A stretch of 64,000 nucleotides of DNA from Macrosoma leucophasiata (Eukaryota; Arthropoda; Insecta; Lepidoptera; Hedylidae): the NCBI GenBank assembly GCA_036365455.1, contig JAWQUS010000030.1, positions 8,432,001 to 8,496,000 on the forward strand, given 5' to 3'. The notes under the pieces were generated by a model. It ran no database searches. It saw nothing but the letters and a program-made list of their open reading frames with translations, and had not been told where the DNA came from. Position numbers and translations under genes: made by a program. Positions within the stretch are counted from its first letter, which is position 1. Each line of letters begins with the position of its first letter. Of the stretch, positions 1-12,004 are shown in pieces.

Positions 1-411
1 TTGATCGAGGAACGTAGGTAAACAACACCGTATTACATAATCTACGTACTGCTTAATAGTAGCGCTTGTTGCTTGTCTATATCCATTTATAGGATTAAAC
101 ACTAATAATACAATCGTATTAAATCATGATTACAGAAACAGAACATCTCGAAGCTGTTTCATTGATAATTATGGACTTTTTCAAATGATTATACCGTAGA
201 CTCAGTGATCAGTTTCCAGGTATTCAGTTTTCTAAACTTATTGATTTTCAGTAAAAAATTAACTTTAAATATAACTATAAGAGTATAGTCATCAATGCGT
301 TTTTTTTTTCAAGGTGGGGTTTTAAGACCATTTTATATGTTTGATCTTGCCAAAGGCAGCTGTGTTATACGCTTTTTAAGCTTATAACACAGAGTAGGAC
401 CTAAATTTGTA
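1..411. other. Unannotated AT-rich DNA
   Basis: I see no gene or recognised repeat here. It contains a T run near 300-310. Confidence 0.6.
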
Positions 412-574
412 TGGCCCCGTAATAACTATCACAGAGACATAACAACTTAGGTCTCAGGGGTGGCAATGCATCTGCATTTTGACCTCTTATTTTAGTGTAG
501 ATTTCTACAGGCTGCAGTCATCACTTAACATCAATGTGAGCTGCATGTTTGCTTGCTACCCTTAGATAAAAAAA
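412..574 (+). repeat. Repeat A, 5'-truncated copy
   Basis: It matches the A-tail half of Repeat A: the GTCTCAGGGGTGGCAA block, the GACCTC block, TCATCACTTAACATCAATGTG, GCATGTTTGCTTG and a terminal A run. The other half is missing. Repeat A is a family of about 290 bp with over 20 full or partial copies in this window. An A-rich 3' end plus frequent 5' truncation suggests retroposition (inference). Confidence 0.8.
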
Positions 575-1083
575 GCCGCGTTACGCAACCTACGACCTAC
601 CAAGTCTTTCTATATGGCCCGCCTAGCATAGGACCATAAATATACGATATTTTCAACTATTGTCAATTACTAATCGATCTAGAGGTGTTCAGCCCCTACA
701 TCTCCTCCCTGTGGACACACTACTGAGAGTAATAATGACATTATTTCTGTTATATCTCTTATGATTACGTGTCTCTTTATAGCAGGTATTTGGTTACACA
801 AAAGTCATTGTATTTTATATAAAACAATTAAAAGTCATTGTAACCTATAATCAGAAGTTACGACAGTGGTCGAGTTGTTTTCGATGATTGTGCCTTAATT
901 TCTTGTCTATTCTTGTAACACTACATCAACGTGCCAAAACAGGTGACCGATCCATCACTCGTGCCCAGTGACGTGGTTAATTAACAGAAAGCAAGGTCGA
1001 TGATGAAACCACTAGCGCCCACTCTAAATACAAAAACATATTTGCGTAACCCATCATTTCATCTAGATTTTTCTCATTTTCTT
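575..1083. other. Unannotated AT-rich DNA
   Basis: No gene or repeat recognised. Confidence 0.5.
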
Positions 1084-1485
1084 AGTAGGTATATTATTGT
1101 TAACGATCCAGAACTTACGAAAAAGCTCGAACTTCTAAGCCTGCGCAGAGACATTGGGATTCTATGCGTGTTATACCGTCTCTACAATGGTGAGTACTCT
1201 GCTGAACTGTTCGACATGGTGCTACCGTCTCCTTTCCTACACCGTAATACCCGCTGAAGAGAGAAGTTCCACCCTTACCGACTGGACACCTGGCAGTGCT
1301 CAACGGTTTGGTTTTCGCGTTCGTTCCTGCTCAGAACGTGTAAATTGTGGAACAAACTTCCCTCTGAGGTGTTCCCAAGGTGTTTCTAAATGAGGTTCTT
1401 CAAAAATGGCGTCAAAAGAGTCCTTCAGGGCTGGCAGCGCGTTGGCAACTCCCCTGGTGTTGCATATGTTCATAGGCGACGGTGA
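1084..1485 (+). pseudogene. Non-LTR retrotransposon ORF2 C-terminus, broken
   Basis: One reading frame runs from about 1084 to a terminal TGA at 1483-1485. It is interrupted by two in-frame stops, TGA at 1255 and TAA at 1387. The peptide carries blocks typical of the end of lepidopteran non-LTR reverse transcriptase proteins: NDPELTKKLELLSLRRD, a LCVLYRLYNGEYSAELFD block, KFHPYRLDTW, KLWNKLPSEVFP and a final VLQGWQRVGNSPGVA block. No catalytic motif is present, because only the region after the polymerase domain survives. The next 50-60 bases look like a 3' UTR ending in an A run near 1535-1540. No frameshift is needed; only nonsense changes break the frame. The clade is not assigned with certainty. 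It is inactive. Confidence 0.85.
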
Positions 1486-1545
1486 CCACTTTCCAACAGG
1501 TGGCCAGTCTGCTTATCTGTCAATATTCAGACATAAAAAAAATCA
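1486..1545 (+). mobile_element. LINE 3' UTR and A-rich end
   Basis: It directly follows the pseudogene stop. It contains a GGTGGCCAGTCTGCTT block and an A run, which I take as the 3' end of the same 5'-truncated LINE. Confidence 0.6.
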
Positions 1546-3047
1546 GAATACAAATATTGATTGATTTAAATTCGATTATTTCACACTTTTTGATATCTTG
1601 ACATCATCGTATAAATAAGGACTGAATGGACTTTTTGGCACATAAATTGCAAACAATCGTTCGCATTGATTTTTAGTAATTATGAAAAAAATCTGCATTT
1701 CATATGTAGGGGAAGTAAAAGTACTATAGGTAGGTAGTAGCTATAGGGGTAAGTAAAGACTTACCCCTATAGCATTATTACTTATTCTCTGGTAAAATTA
1801 AGATTTACATTTGTTCTTTCGCAAATCGCATCGTGTGGAACATTATTGGAGATGTCTTCAAGAAAAATTGGGAAACCATCTTTTAATTAAGAGAACCGTT
1901 AATAAAATATTTAGCGCTTTTTGTAAGTGTCAACTTTTGTTTATTTCTCAGTTCTACTTCTATGCAACGACCAAAGATAAAAAAGCAGAACTGTGATAAT
2001 CGCTACAAATTTTACTCAGTAGTTTTTCTGTGATGTGTATATAAACATACAGACAGATAGAATATAATAGGGAATCGGACAACTTTTGAGAATGTGTCTA
2101 AAATTATTCTTTATACGTTTATTTGACCATAAAAAAAAATAATTTTGTTATTAGTAGTACTACCAGAAACTACACATACATTTTATTATTTTAAAAATGC
2201 CGCGTAAACGGTGCCGAATGACTCTGAACAATGTGACGTCAACTGTTTGCAATCAAAGTGAATCTTTTAATTCCAGACGATTAACCAAGTGCAAATTAAT
2301 TTTGTTGAATTTCGTATAACTTATTTTTCGTGTAAATAACGTAGAAAATATCCAAAAAAAAAGAGCCAATAAATCAAAGTATCACTTGTGTTAAATATTT
2401 GTCGTACAAACATATGACGTCACGTCCTGTGATTGATGTTTCGTTCAATATGGAGCACAGATACAAAATATTAAAATTATTAGATTTTATTTTGCAATTT
2501 AAAAATATAAATCAACAATATTTCACTAAAATATTTAATGAGTCATCGTATTATTTCACAAACATTCATTCTAATCATAGTTTACATTTATATTCCATAG
2601 CTGTCCGATTGCCTATTTAACAAAAAAACATTTTTGCATCTTATGGCCCTAACAAGACTTTTTTTTTTCTGAAATATTTCTGATATAGTCAAGTTACAGT
2701 TTTATTATATTTAGATTTATCTATTATCTACTCCGTTGAACTCTTACTAAATTATAGGGTACCGTTATTTTAAAGCATGTTTAAATTAAATTAAAGTCGT
2801 CGATGTTGGCGGGCTCCCGTCACAATGTAACGTCTACTTATCTTCAAATGCCACGGCCATAGCAAATGGCCATCCATTGTGAATGAAAGAGTTGTTTGTT
2901 TTGATAGATTTTTTTATTAATAACCGCACAATACAACTGTCTGTTATTTTAGTACAGAGTAATTACCGACAGGGGTCGACTTATGAAAGAACTCGGGGTC
3001 AGTTATATTTGACCTCCTCCATGCCATCAAGTAGTAGCTACGTTACC
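1546..3047. other. Unannotated AT-rich DNA with one hairpin
   Basis: No gene is supported. ORF-sized stretches here are AT-rich and show no recognisable protein. The only structure noted is the hairpin at 1740-1773. Confidence 0.5.
1740..1773. repeat. Perfect 15-bp hairpin
   Basis: The arms GCTATAGGGGTAAGT (1740-1754) and its exact reverse complement (1759-1773) flank a 4-base AAAG loop. It is not followed by a T run that would suggest a terminator, and none is expected in this type of genome. Confidence 0.9.
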
Positions 3048-3280
3048 TTTTTTATGTAAAAAAGTGGCAAACAAGCATGCAGTTCACATTGATGTTAAGT
3101 GATGACTGTAGCCTATAGACACCCACACAATGACCGGAGGTCAAAATGCAGATGCGTTGCCACTCCTGAGGCCTATGGTGGTTTGCCTCTGTGCCGGAAA
3201 TTGCTGGGCCGTACCACCTGACCAGAACACGATAGTGCTGAACACTACCATTTAGCGGCAAGTATATCAGGTAATGCGGT
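3048..3280 (-). repeat. Repeat A copy
   Basis: It reads, on the plus strand, from the T run through GTGGCAAACAAGCATGCAG, AACACGATAGTGCTGAACAC and TTTAGCGGCA to GTAATGCGGT. It lacks the last 50 or so bases (the ACTCTACCACCAGT end). It is close in sequence to the next copy at 4061. Confidence 0.9.
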
Positions 3281-4060
3281 TAGTTTTTTGGAAAAATATT
3301 GAATGTAGAGACACTAGAATTTTACTGTCTTATTATAGTATAGATATTAAGTCGTATATGAGAAGAAACTACGTGTACAATAGTCACAAACAGATTCGAA
3401 AATTAAAAATGAATAACGCCGATGACAATACATAAAAGTTCTTCTAAGGTTCATCTAGTTTCCAAAATTTTATTTAAATGCGTCAATAATAAGATAAAAT
3501 CGATGTGATATTTATCGTTTAAAACTAATTTATCGTAAACATGTTGTGGTATTAGGTAAAGTGATCATTAAAACTGCCACGTGTTTTTATTACCCCGTAA
3601 CATCGTCTGTGGACATTCAATAAGCAAGTTGCCGAGTTTATTGGGTCTACCACGCTCTATGATTAATTTATCGCGTCCTCATCAAAATATCTCAGCAAGG
3701 TATGAGGTCCTGACCAAAGTAAGCGATTCACCTTATTTGTATCGGTATGGTCTATTCGTTATGATATTCCTCCATAACAGATGAGGTATAATCTGGTGCA
3801 CATTTTTTCATTAATTACTACTATCGACCGCAAAATTGTCAGTCACGTTTTTACTTTGTAAGTGTTTGCATGTGTTAAGTATGTTTCAATGGTGTATGAT
3901 TTTGACTTGATGTGGATTTTTAAATTTATGTAACCGTTTGATATCTAAGCACGTTTAAACTTTTTTTTTGTGTTTTCAGAGCTTAGGTCAAGAAATTATC
4001 TCTTTGAAGCTAATGGTAGTGCTTGAAACTGTTGTGTAGTCGAATAGAAATGGTTCTGTA
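3281..4060. other. Unannotated DNA
   Basis: No gene or repeat family recognised. Confidence 0.5.
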
Positions 4061-4297
4061 TTTTTTTTATGTAATGAAAGTGGCATTCAAGCATGCAGTT
4101 CACATTGATGTTAAGTGATGACTGCAGCCTATATACGCCCACACAAAGACCAGAGGTCAAAATGCAAATGCGTTACCACTTCTGAGACCTAAGGTGTTAT
4201 GCCTCTGTGCCGGAAATTACAGGTCTGTACATTACCACCTGACCGGAACACGATAGTGCTGAACACTACCATTTAGCGGCAAGTATAGGTATTAGGT

Positions 4298-5660
4298 AGG
4301 TGAAGAACCAAATATGTAATGCACAGCACGGTTTCAGAGCGGGAAGGTCAACAGCGACTAATCAAATTAACTTTATTGATTATGCTTTGACACAAATGGA
4401 CCATAAAAAGCAGGTAGATGCTGCCTATTTTGATTTTAAAAAAGCGTTCGATCGCGTCCACAATGACGTTTTATTGAGAAAATTTTCGGCCACCGGCTTC
4501 ACTCCGCAACTTTTGAATTTATTTGCCAGTTATTTCTCCGACCGTCAGCAATATGTGCAACTCAAGAGTTTCCGCTCTGAGCCATATAGTACCTGCTCCG
4601 GCGTAAGTCAAGGCTCTACTCTTGGGCCTACGCAATTCTTGATAATGATAAATGATTTGCCAAATATTGTAAAGACATCGGAATGCCTCATGTTCGCCGA
4701 TGATCTGAAGCTATTCTTGGGTATCGATAGTACTGCGGATTGCGAAGCGCTGCAAAGGGACGTGAATAGTGTGGTAAAGTGGAGTGAGGTTAATCAATTG
4801 GAGTTCAATATGGACAAATGCAAGACTATCACTTTCACCCGATCCCGCTCACCCATTTTACACACTTATAATATAAGCCACATCTCCCTAAAGCGTGTGT
4901 CAACAGTTCGAGACTTAGGCTTGACTTTGGATACAAAGCTAACACTTAATACGCACATTAGTGAGCTCTCTTGCCGTGCATATAAGTCCCTCGGCTTTGT
5001 TATGAGACAAACATCTAGATTTCACGACCGGAACACCATTGTCTCATTATAGAATTCTTTTGTACGGAGCCTGTTAGAATATAACGCCATAATATGGGAC
5101 CCTCATGAGAGTAACTATAAACTTATGATAGAAAAGGTGCAAAAAAAGTTTGCTCGATATCTCTATAAGAGAATGTACGGATATTATCCATTTTTATATC
5201 CATCACATTTTATTGGGGGTATGGTAGGGATTGACACTTTGGAGTTAAGGCGGAAGTGTGCAATCATGTCGCACTACTTCCTATTAGTTAACGGTAAAGT
5301 GGATAACTCTTCCGCTCTGTCTCGCTGTGCAATGTATGTCCCTGATCGTCTGGTGAGGCAGCATCGGCGACGGTTGTTCGAACTGCCCCCGGCGCACACG
5401 CGGGCGGCCCGCTCTGCACCGACATACCAAGCTCTGAGTCTGCTCAACGCTCTGGTTGCCCAGAATCCGGATATCGATTTGTTTAACATTAGTGTAAGGG
5501 ATTTTTTGAGTAAATGTGTAATGTTTTTAATGTATTTGTAATCAGTGTATGTACGTCATGTTAACTTTAAATGTATGTACTGTAATTTATCTTGTGTGCG
5601 TTTTGGCTTAGCTGTAAGTACAAAAGAACCTGTTATAAATAAATAAATAAATAAATAAAT
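4298..5660 (+). mobile_element. 5'-truncated CR1/Jockey-like LINE nested in Repeat A
   Basis: The element holds the 3' part of a reverse-transcriptase ORF, a short 3' UTR (5542-5631) and an (AAAT)n tail (5632-5660). Its 5' end is truncated inside the polymerase domain, as is usual for target-primed reverse transcription. It splits a Repeat A copy. No target-site duplication longer than 2 bases is visible at the junctions. The AAAT tail and protein type place it in the CR1/Jockey group; a finer clade is not claimed. Confidence 0.9.
4300..5541 (+). pseudogene. Reverse transcriptase, CR1/Jockey-like, one nonsense codon
   Basis: One frame encodes about 413 residues of a LINE reverse transcriptase, broken only by TAG at 5050-5052, at a position where relatives have tyrosine (LYNSF). 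Palm motifs are clear, numbered from the first codon: QHGFRAGRST (9-18), motif A with catalytic Asp in YFDFKKAFDRV (Asp45), motif B GVSQGSTLGP (101-110), and motif C FADDLKLF with the Asp pair at 134-135. The thumb-like part follows (RDLGLTLD, SFVRSLLEYNAIIWDP). The first codon is GTG at the truncation point and is not a true start. The N-terminal endonuclease and the fingers are missing. The frame has no shift, so the copy is fairly young. It cannot make a functional protein. Confidence 0.92.
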
Positions 5661-5721
5661 AATGCGGTAGTGCCTACGCCCGCGAGCTCCGTCACTGGAT
5701 CTCTACCTCCAGTAAAAAAAT

Positions 5722-6210
5722 TGCAACACCGAGTAAATATTGTAATGGTCATGAAACGGAGTATCTAGTCGTTGTAGTTTAATTACTCAAAATCATTGTG
5801 ATCTACATCGCGTGATTGCTGATGATACCCAACAGACATTAAAATGTCGAGAAAAGCTCCAGGCAAAAACTAGTCTTAATAAACTCGAACGAATTCACTC
5901 AAAGCTCGCGTCGTTCTGTTTCATTTTAAGGCAGTTACCTCAAATCGAGAAACTTACGATAGCGTATAAAATGGCGATGTGCATCGGTAATAAGGGCACT
6001 GGGTATCGATAATTACATGGTAGCGGTGACGATAAGCGTCGCTACTATTGTGCTTAATGTCGTTCGGCATTACTAAATTATAGTGCTGGTGCCCGGTTTT
6101 GCCGTCGACCGGTCTTCCTTGGGTTCCATACGGTCTAAAACGAGTGGCCGAATGCGAGCTACCCACAAATTTATCCAAATAAAGAATCGCTTGAGAAGAA
6201 TCCGTTTATT
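5722..6210. repeat. Diverged repeat, copy 1 (possible LINE debris)
   Basis: It shares CACCGAGTAAATATT near the start, a GGTAGC/GACGAT middle, GGGTTCCA, CCCACA and AGAAGAATC near the end with 6581-6850. Within it, 5812-6012 reads KLASFCFILRQL and TIAYKMAM, which resembles the post-polymerase part of Jockey-type reverse transcriptases, but the match is weak. Both statements are pattern judgements, not alignments. Confidence 0.4.
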
Positions 6211-6225
6211 TTACTACTAAATATT

Positions 6226-6345
6226 ATTTATTTATTTATTCTTTTACGCAGAGAAATTATACATAAGGCGGACTTAACGCCACTAGGCGTTTTCTACTAG
6301 TTCCCCTTCGGATAGTCAGGATATCGACGAAGTAAGTGCTTGCAG
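6226..6345 (-). mobile_element. LINE/SINE 3' end with (TTTA)n tail
   Basis: A (TTTA)n array at about 6226-6241 is followed by a TACATAAGGCGGACTTAACG block and a CACTAGGCGTTTTCTAC block. I recognise this as the complement of a common lepidopteran LINE 3' end; the tail reads AAAT on the minus strand. No coding part remains. Confidence 0.65.
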
Positions 6346-6580
6346 CAATCGTACAAAGAGCGAAAATATGAGTGACAACTAAAAATATTGATTATGAAAT
6401 AATGTTCAATGTATATAATATTCAAATAATACTGAAAATAATATATTTACATAGGTACATATGATAGTAAATGTACATAAGATATAATATATATTTATAA
6501 TAGGCATGTACCTATAAATAATTACATAACTGGTAAAGGTTGATAGGTAATTAAGAAACATACTAATATCATATATGGAC
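6346..6580. other. Unannotated AT-rich DNA
   Basis: Very AT-rich, no feature recognised. Confidence 0.5.
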
Positions 6581-6850
6581 AAACACCGAGTAAATATTTT
6601 ATATTATATTAGATATGGTAGCAAATGATCTCTGCTTCCCGAGTGACGATGGTTCTGCTCATAATATAGAAACATACGATTGCGTGTAGACTATAAAGTA
6701 GTAGCTGCAAATCTTTCCGCCAACCAGTCATCTTTGGGTTCCACATTATAAGCGGTCACGGGAATGGAACCCACCCACATATTTAATATATGGGTTGGTT
6801 CCATTCCACATATTTATAGAGAATGGCATCAGAAGAATCACAATTGGTAC
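6581..6850. repeat. Diverged repeat, copy 2
   Basis: A shorter relative of 5722-6210, sharing CACCGAGTAAATATT and, near the end, GGGTTCCA, CCCACA and AGAAGAATC. The internal part is deleted relative to copy 1. It is followed immediately by SINE-C. Confidence 0.4.
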
Positions 6851-7060
6851 TAAATACGTTTACGTTTACACTCACAGCCCACATTAGGTATAAACCTGTG
6901 TCGTGGGTGCCGTTGTGCACATACAACACATACACAAACACCCAGACCCGAAACAAATATCTGTAGGGCGTACAAATATTTGTCCCGGTGCGGGGATCGA
7001 ACCCGCGACCCTTCAAATTAAACGGTCATCTCAAACAAAAGGACAAACCGGGTCGTCGAA
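6850..7060 (-). mobile_element. SINE-C, full-length tRNA-derived SINE
   Basis: Read on the minus strand it starts CGACGACCCGG, has a decayed A box, then GAGATGACCGTTT and an intact B box GGTTCGATCCC with a GCGGG stem around 6995-7010. A body follows with ATATTTGT, CTGGGTGTTTGTGTATG and ATGTGGGCTGTGAGTGTAAA. The head matches the copy at 10407-10505. This is a tRNA-related SINE, not a tRNA gene. Confidence 0.85.
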
Positions 7061-9241
7061 AAAAAAAATCTCTTAGCCTTCTCCTGTTATCATGCATTAG
7101 GAGCACCAACGCCTCTTCATACGTTTCTACAAGTCTCTTAAGTTCTCTAGTTATATTATGTCAATATTAACAATGTCCTTTCTGCCTAAAGACAGTCATC
7201 AAACCTAAAACAATCTGTGATACAATGGAAAAGAAATCTTTTTTTTTCCATCCATCTCTATGTGTTAATTAATCGATGTAACGAGTGTTATAATCGTAAA
7301 AACCCCTTCTGTACTAACCACTCAAAATGAATGATACAATATACAAAGATGACTGTCTACAAAGTAGCAAACGTCAGAGAATTAGAGCACCTGTGAATAT
7401 ATAATTTATTGCATTAAAATGAAATAGCTGCAGAACCTGTGGAATTCGATCTAGATGTCCTGACGGCTTGACTCGTCACCCGTCATATTATATATTCAGC
7501 GCGAGCGCAACAAGTTTACTTCGTTTCGGTCTTGTAATTGTATTCTGTTCTTTTATGCCAATTTTTTTTTATTTAATCAAACAATGTAGGTTACAATTTA
7601 TACATATATACATGTAATAAAACTGTACTTGGACTTTGTCTGTACATAGAAAATAATATATGAAAAAAAAAATAAGCGGGGTCTTTTTTATAGGACACAA
7701 AATGATACTTTGTTTAATTTTTGTTCTGACTGGCTGTGTGTCTGTATGTTTTACGTTTTACTGTCTTTATATACGCACATCACACAAAAACTTGAGTGAA
7801 ATTAGAAGCGGCTTTCACGGTTATATTGCTTAAGGTATAACTTAAAAACTGGTGCATGTTTCATCCTAATTCGCTGCATAGAACCTGAGAAACAAACAAT
7901 ACTACCTATATTAAAAAGAAATTACCTACCTACATAAATTCTTTGCTTAAATGGAAATGAAAGATAGAGTAAAAAGGGTACGCTTATGTTACACTGTTCA
8001 TTAACAGTGGGACCCAATATTCGATCTCAATCCATTTTTGATAACCTTCGATCGGTTTGTCAAAAAAGGCGTCTCAATAACAAATCTACAGATAAATTTG
8101 CGGACCTTTGTTATTAGGATGCTGATAGCGGATCAATGAAAAGTTCCTTTGCAATCTAGATTGGTGCGATCTTCGATCAAAGATACAATATTGCGACCGG
8201 TCGTTAGTGTCATCAGCAGACCGTTATGTACAATTTATTTATCAAATTTTGTTTAACACCAATAACTGTCAAATCAAAAGAAGAATAATAAAGTTTTATC
8301 CTTCAAGATCATACAGACTGTGCTTTGTCAGTTAGTCAGTATAGTTCAATATTCATACTGTCCGATGGTTCACTATAGACCAGTGTTTTATTATTGTACG
8401 TATGTACGTACAAAATTGAAATAATTTCCTATCTCTTAATAAGTTGGTATCAAAATGGAATAAACCTGATGTAAATCAACAACTAATTCTGGTCGAGTTT
8501 TTCGTAATAAACTCGATCGCTCTTGCTTTATGTATAATTTTGCCGCTTCATATTAATTCACAGCGCCGTGATATGATTTAAGAAAGCTCACTGTTGCAAT
8601 AACGGCTCAACTTTCAAAATTTATTTTAAATAAATCTGAAATTTGCAGCGTTCCAAATCAATCTGCAATTATTTGTGAGATAAAGTGGGAATACGTGCGC
8701 TGTGAAGTGAATTAATTATGGTAACTGTAAAAATTGAGATAAGGAGGGCTACATAGCTAAGTAAAGGTACAGGCATTCACCCACGAATAAGTAATAAAAA
8801 AGGTAAGACGTGTTGGTAAAACAAGAGCGGATTCCGAAATAATGAGCTGCCACGGAAGACGCGCATGTTTTAAATGGTTGCGCGGACGCGCCGTCGGCAC
8901 CGAGTGCGATTAATTAAGCCCAAGATGTATGATCAAAATGCGCCCCTGTACTGTTAAAGGCTCGGAGTCACAGAATATTTAATAGCATAAATACGGAAGA
9001 TTCAGCCTATAAAACATTTGAATTAAAATTTAATATCATTTTTTTATAACGCAAGAAAGTGCAGGTACTTGAAAACCTATGCAGCAATAACTTGTAAACT
9101 GAATTAGAAATAATAAAAACGTTAAATAAAGCAGTACCTATATATTCACTAACATCAGAGGTATTTAAAAAGCAATAAAATGCTCAGTTTCACCTTTGAC
9201 TTATAAGTCCTTTCATAGACTATACAATAATTGATTTGAAA
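7061..9241. other. Unannotated AT-rich DNA
   Basis: No gene or known repeat recognised in about 2.2 kb. The part 8490-8940 is richer in non-repetitive, mixed-composition sequence (with CGCGGACGCGCCGTCGG near 8880) and could hold regulatory DNA, but nothing specific can be assigned. Confidence 0.45.
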
Positions 9242-9750
9242 AAAGAGGCCAAGTGCGAATCGAATCTCCCATGAAGGTAGCATTCATTAATAACTACAGT
9301 ATTTTTTTTCAGATTTTTCACTCTCTTATTTAAAAAGTCAGAGGGGGGGGACACTCTTTTTACCATTTTGGAAGTGCACCTACAAACGAATGACTTAAAA
9401 AAATGGTATTAGAAACCTCAATGTAACTTTTAAAGATCTGTCTATAAAGAAACCACACGCATATACCTATTTAATGAAAGGAAAATTATTTTAGTTTCAG
9501 CTCCAAGTAATATACCTAGTATAACATTAAAAATACATATACCAATAATGGGGATTTTCCATATTTTTCTACGCAATCTTTTTGTACGCAATTCACAAAC
9601 AGAATACATCTACCTAACAGTTTCGTAGTAAAGTGGCTACCTATAACAATCGCACGAATGGACTGGCAGACAAATAGACAGACAGATAGACACGATGAAT
9701 CTACAAGGGTTTCATTATTTGCCATTTGGCTACGGAACCCCAGAAAAAGA
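9242..9750 (+). mobile_element. GGCCAAGTGCG/GGTTCCG repeat (Repeat G)
   Basis: It starts AAAAGAGGCCAAGTGCGAAT and ends with TGGCTACGGAACCCCAGAAAAA. A CAGACAAATAGACAGACAGA tract near the end is the complement of the CTGTCTGTC tract typical of this family. This lepidopteran repeat is about 0.5-0.65 kb and its class is not settled from sequence. The reading frame at 9516-9725 is an accident of the repeat. Confidence 0.8.
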
Positions 9751-10405
9751 TTGGACTAACTGCTAAAAATAACGAAATCTATAATCACTTACATATTACA
9801 GGTTCATGTAACACAAAACAGTGCCTCGATCAAAATACACCGTTGCATAAATAATGTCATAAAAACTTGTTTGTTAAAATTTCTATAAAGTTACAGTTTA
9901 TTCATAAGGGAATGCTTACCAAAAAAATTAAATACCTATTACATAAAAAAGTATGATTACGTTGTTTAATATAGTCAACCATAACTCTATTGAATTTGGC
10001 TTTCTTGTCTGAACGCATAAACTTTTTACGGGAATGGTTCGAAAAAATATATTAAAAAACTACATAAAAACCTGCGCACAAAATTTAAATAGACACGACA
10101 ATTGTAGGCAACTAGATAACTATTCAACTTGAGCTGTTAGAGGCCGTTATAAGGAATAAAGTGACTGTTAGATCAGGCGGCCACGACTTAAAATTTAATG
10201 AATAGATTTATCAATTACTGTTGTGTTGTGCACATACCTACAGTTACTTCTAATACGCGGTTAAACTGAATTCACGAATGAAAAACTCCCCTTCTCCATA
10301 ATTATAAAGTCTTCATCGCCACGTAACAATAAGTATGGATCAGCTGATTAATTGTCACGATTTCAGGGTTGACTTCATAGTAATAACTATACATAATTAT
10401 GTATT
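9751..10405. other. Unannotated AT-rich DNA
   Basis: No feature recognised. Confidence 0.5.
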
Positions 10406-10406
10406 T

Positions 10407-10505
10407 GACGACCCGGTTAGTCCAGCGGTGTGAGATGACCGTTTGATTCGAAGGATCGCGGGTTCGATCCCCGCAGCTGTGGTAGGCTATGAGTGTAAGC
10501 GTATT
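10407..10505 (+). mobile_element. SINE-C, short copy with intact tRNA-like head
   Basis: The head GACGACCCGGTTAGTCCAGC carries an A box (TTAGTCCAGCGG), and GCGGGTTCGATCCCCGC is an intact B box with T-arm. It then jumps to GGCTATGAGTGTAAGCG, the 3' end of SINE-C, so most of the body is missing. The 5' and 3' ends do not pair as an acceptor stem, so it is not a tRNA gene. Confidence 0.85.
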
Positions 10506-12004
10506 TTTTTTTATGAATAAAATGTCATCTTAAAATATTCTCAAATAACCTTAATTAATAAATAAAGATTTTAAATAAAACCCTTGTATGTATCGGAATC
10601 GAACTTCAAACATTTATATCTCAATGATATGATAATATATGCTGGTAATTTAAAATTAACATATAATGCATATGAATGTTCAATTAATAATACCGTAGTA
10701 TATTAAACCAAACAGGTTTTAAAAATATAATTTTTAAGTTTACGCGAGATAAATCCCTAAAAATGGTTTTACTTCAATGAGTGTAACTCGCGAAAACCTG
10801 ATAATACGTTATAAACGCCGTACTCTTTTAAGAATGCAAAGTTTATATAAAGTCCCACTATATGAATGCATATTACTACTCCTCATGTGATCTAATCCTG
10901 CTTCTGTATTCAGGTACGACATACGAAGTCGTACAAAGCAAAGTCAATATTGAACACCGTTTAGTGACTGATTAATAAAATCTATATTTTCTCAAAGGGT
11001 TAAAAAGAAATATATGAATGTCCTTGAAACGCATCAGACAATTGCATGCTATAAAATGTAGAGCTATAGACAGTTTATTGCAAGCTACCACGAACAATTC
11101 TCCAAATGAGTTCCACAAAAGTTCGTATTACACCTTGATACTGGTTTGAAGTATCATTTTGCATCAGTAACAGTCAAAAATGTCTAGTGAATATTATTAA
11201 TCCAAAGAGAGTATAACACATTTGCTATATTCTATTACTAAGCTGACGATTCGATAAACCAATGGCCAAAATTTGTTTTTAAGCTTGGTGCTAATTCGAT
11301 ATAAGTTTAATTTGTAGACAGTTAAAACTACCTAGTGGTAATAGGTCTCAATACAAAGACAGTATATTTGCTATATTCTATTATCCGATAAATCGATGAT
11401 GCAGTGTACGAAATAACGAACGCCTGTATCAGCACGCCGTACGCGGTCGTCATTCCCCCTGTTAAATCGGTCGCCCAGCCGATAGCTCGGTTTCACTCTC
11501 GATACCATCCCGCTACGTGATTTTCTACGCCGATACAGTTTTTCATTTGATGCCGCGACATGCCGAAGCGACTGGTTTCACTGATTGTGGACGAGTTAGA
11601 AAATGCTATGTGGATGTCGTGAAATGTTGTCGGGATTGATTTGTGCACTGTTTTCATTATTTTATCGAAATAGAGTAAATTGGGAATTTATTTTCGATTA
11701 TTTAATGTCAAGCTGATGTTTTAGGTAGGTTGGTGCTGAAAAATACTCTAGAGTTTCCAGAATAAGCTAAAATCTTATAGGTAAATTCAATCAAATGAAT
11801 CAAAATCTGTTGAAATTACATTTTTAAAACAAAATACGAAAGGTATTAATAGGTATAATGTATAGCGACCGCCCCCTTAACTTCACACAGTTGCAATGTA
11901 GGTAGTTTTTTTTTCTCTCCTTTGTGTAATTAAACAAGAGGAGTAAGTAATGTTGTGGATGACTTGACAGAAGTCCTCGAGATGAAGATCAAGATGAAAG
12001 GTGA
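10506..12004. other. Unannotated AT-rich DNA
   Basis: No gene or repeat family recognised. A more GC-balanced piece lies at 11400-11640. Confidence 0.45.

Larger units (their letters stand above)
4061..5719 (-). repeat. Repeat A copy split by a LINE
   Basis: The first part (4061-4297) covers the T run, GCAAGCATGCAG-like block, GATAGTGCTGAACAC and TTTAGCGGCA, and stops at ATTAGGTA. The second part resumes at 5661 with AATGCGGTAGTGCCTACGCC and ends at the CTCTACCTCCAGTAAAA block near 5717. Joining the parts restores the order seen in uninterrupted copies (for example 43092-43345), so a LINE inserted between them. Confidence 0.9.

Noticed and set aside
10407..10480. tRNA gene
   Set aside because: The A and B boxes are good but the 5' and 3' ends cannot form an acceptor stem, and it continues into SINE-C sequence.
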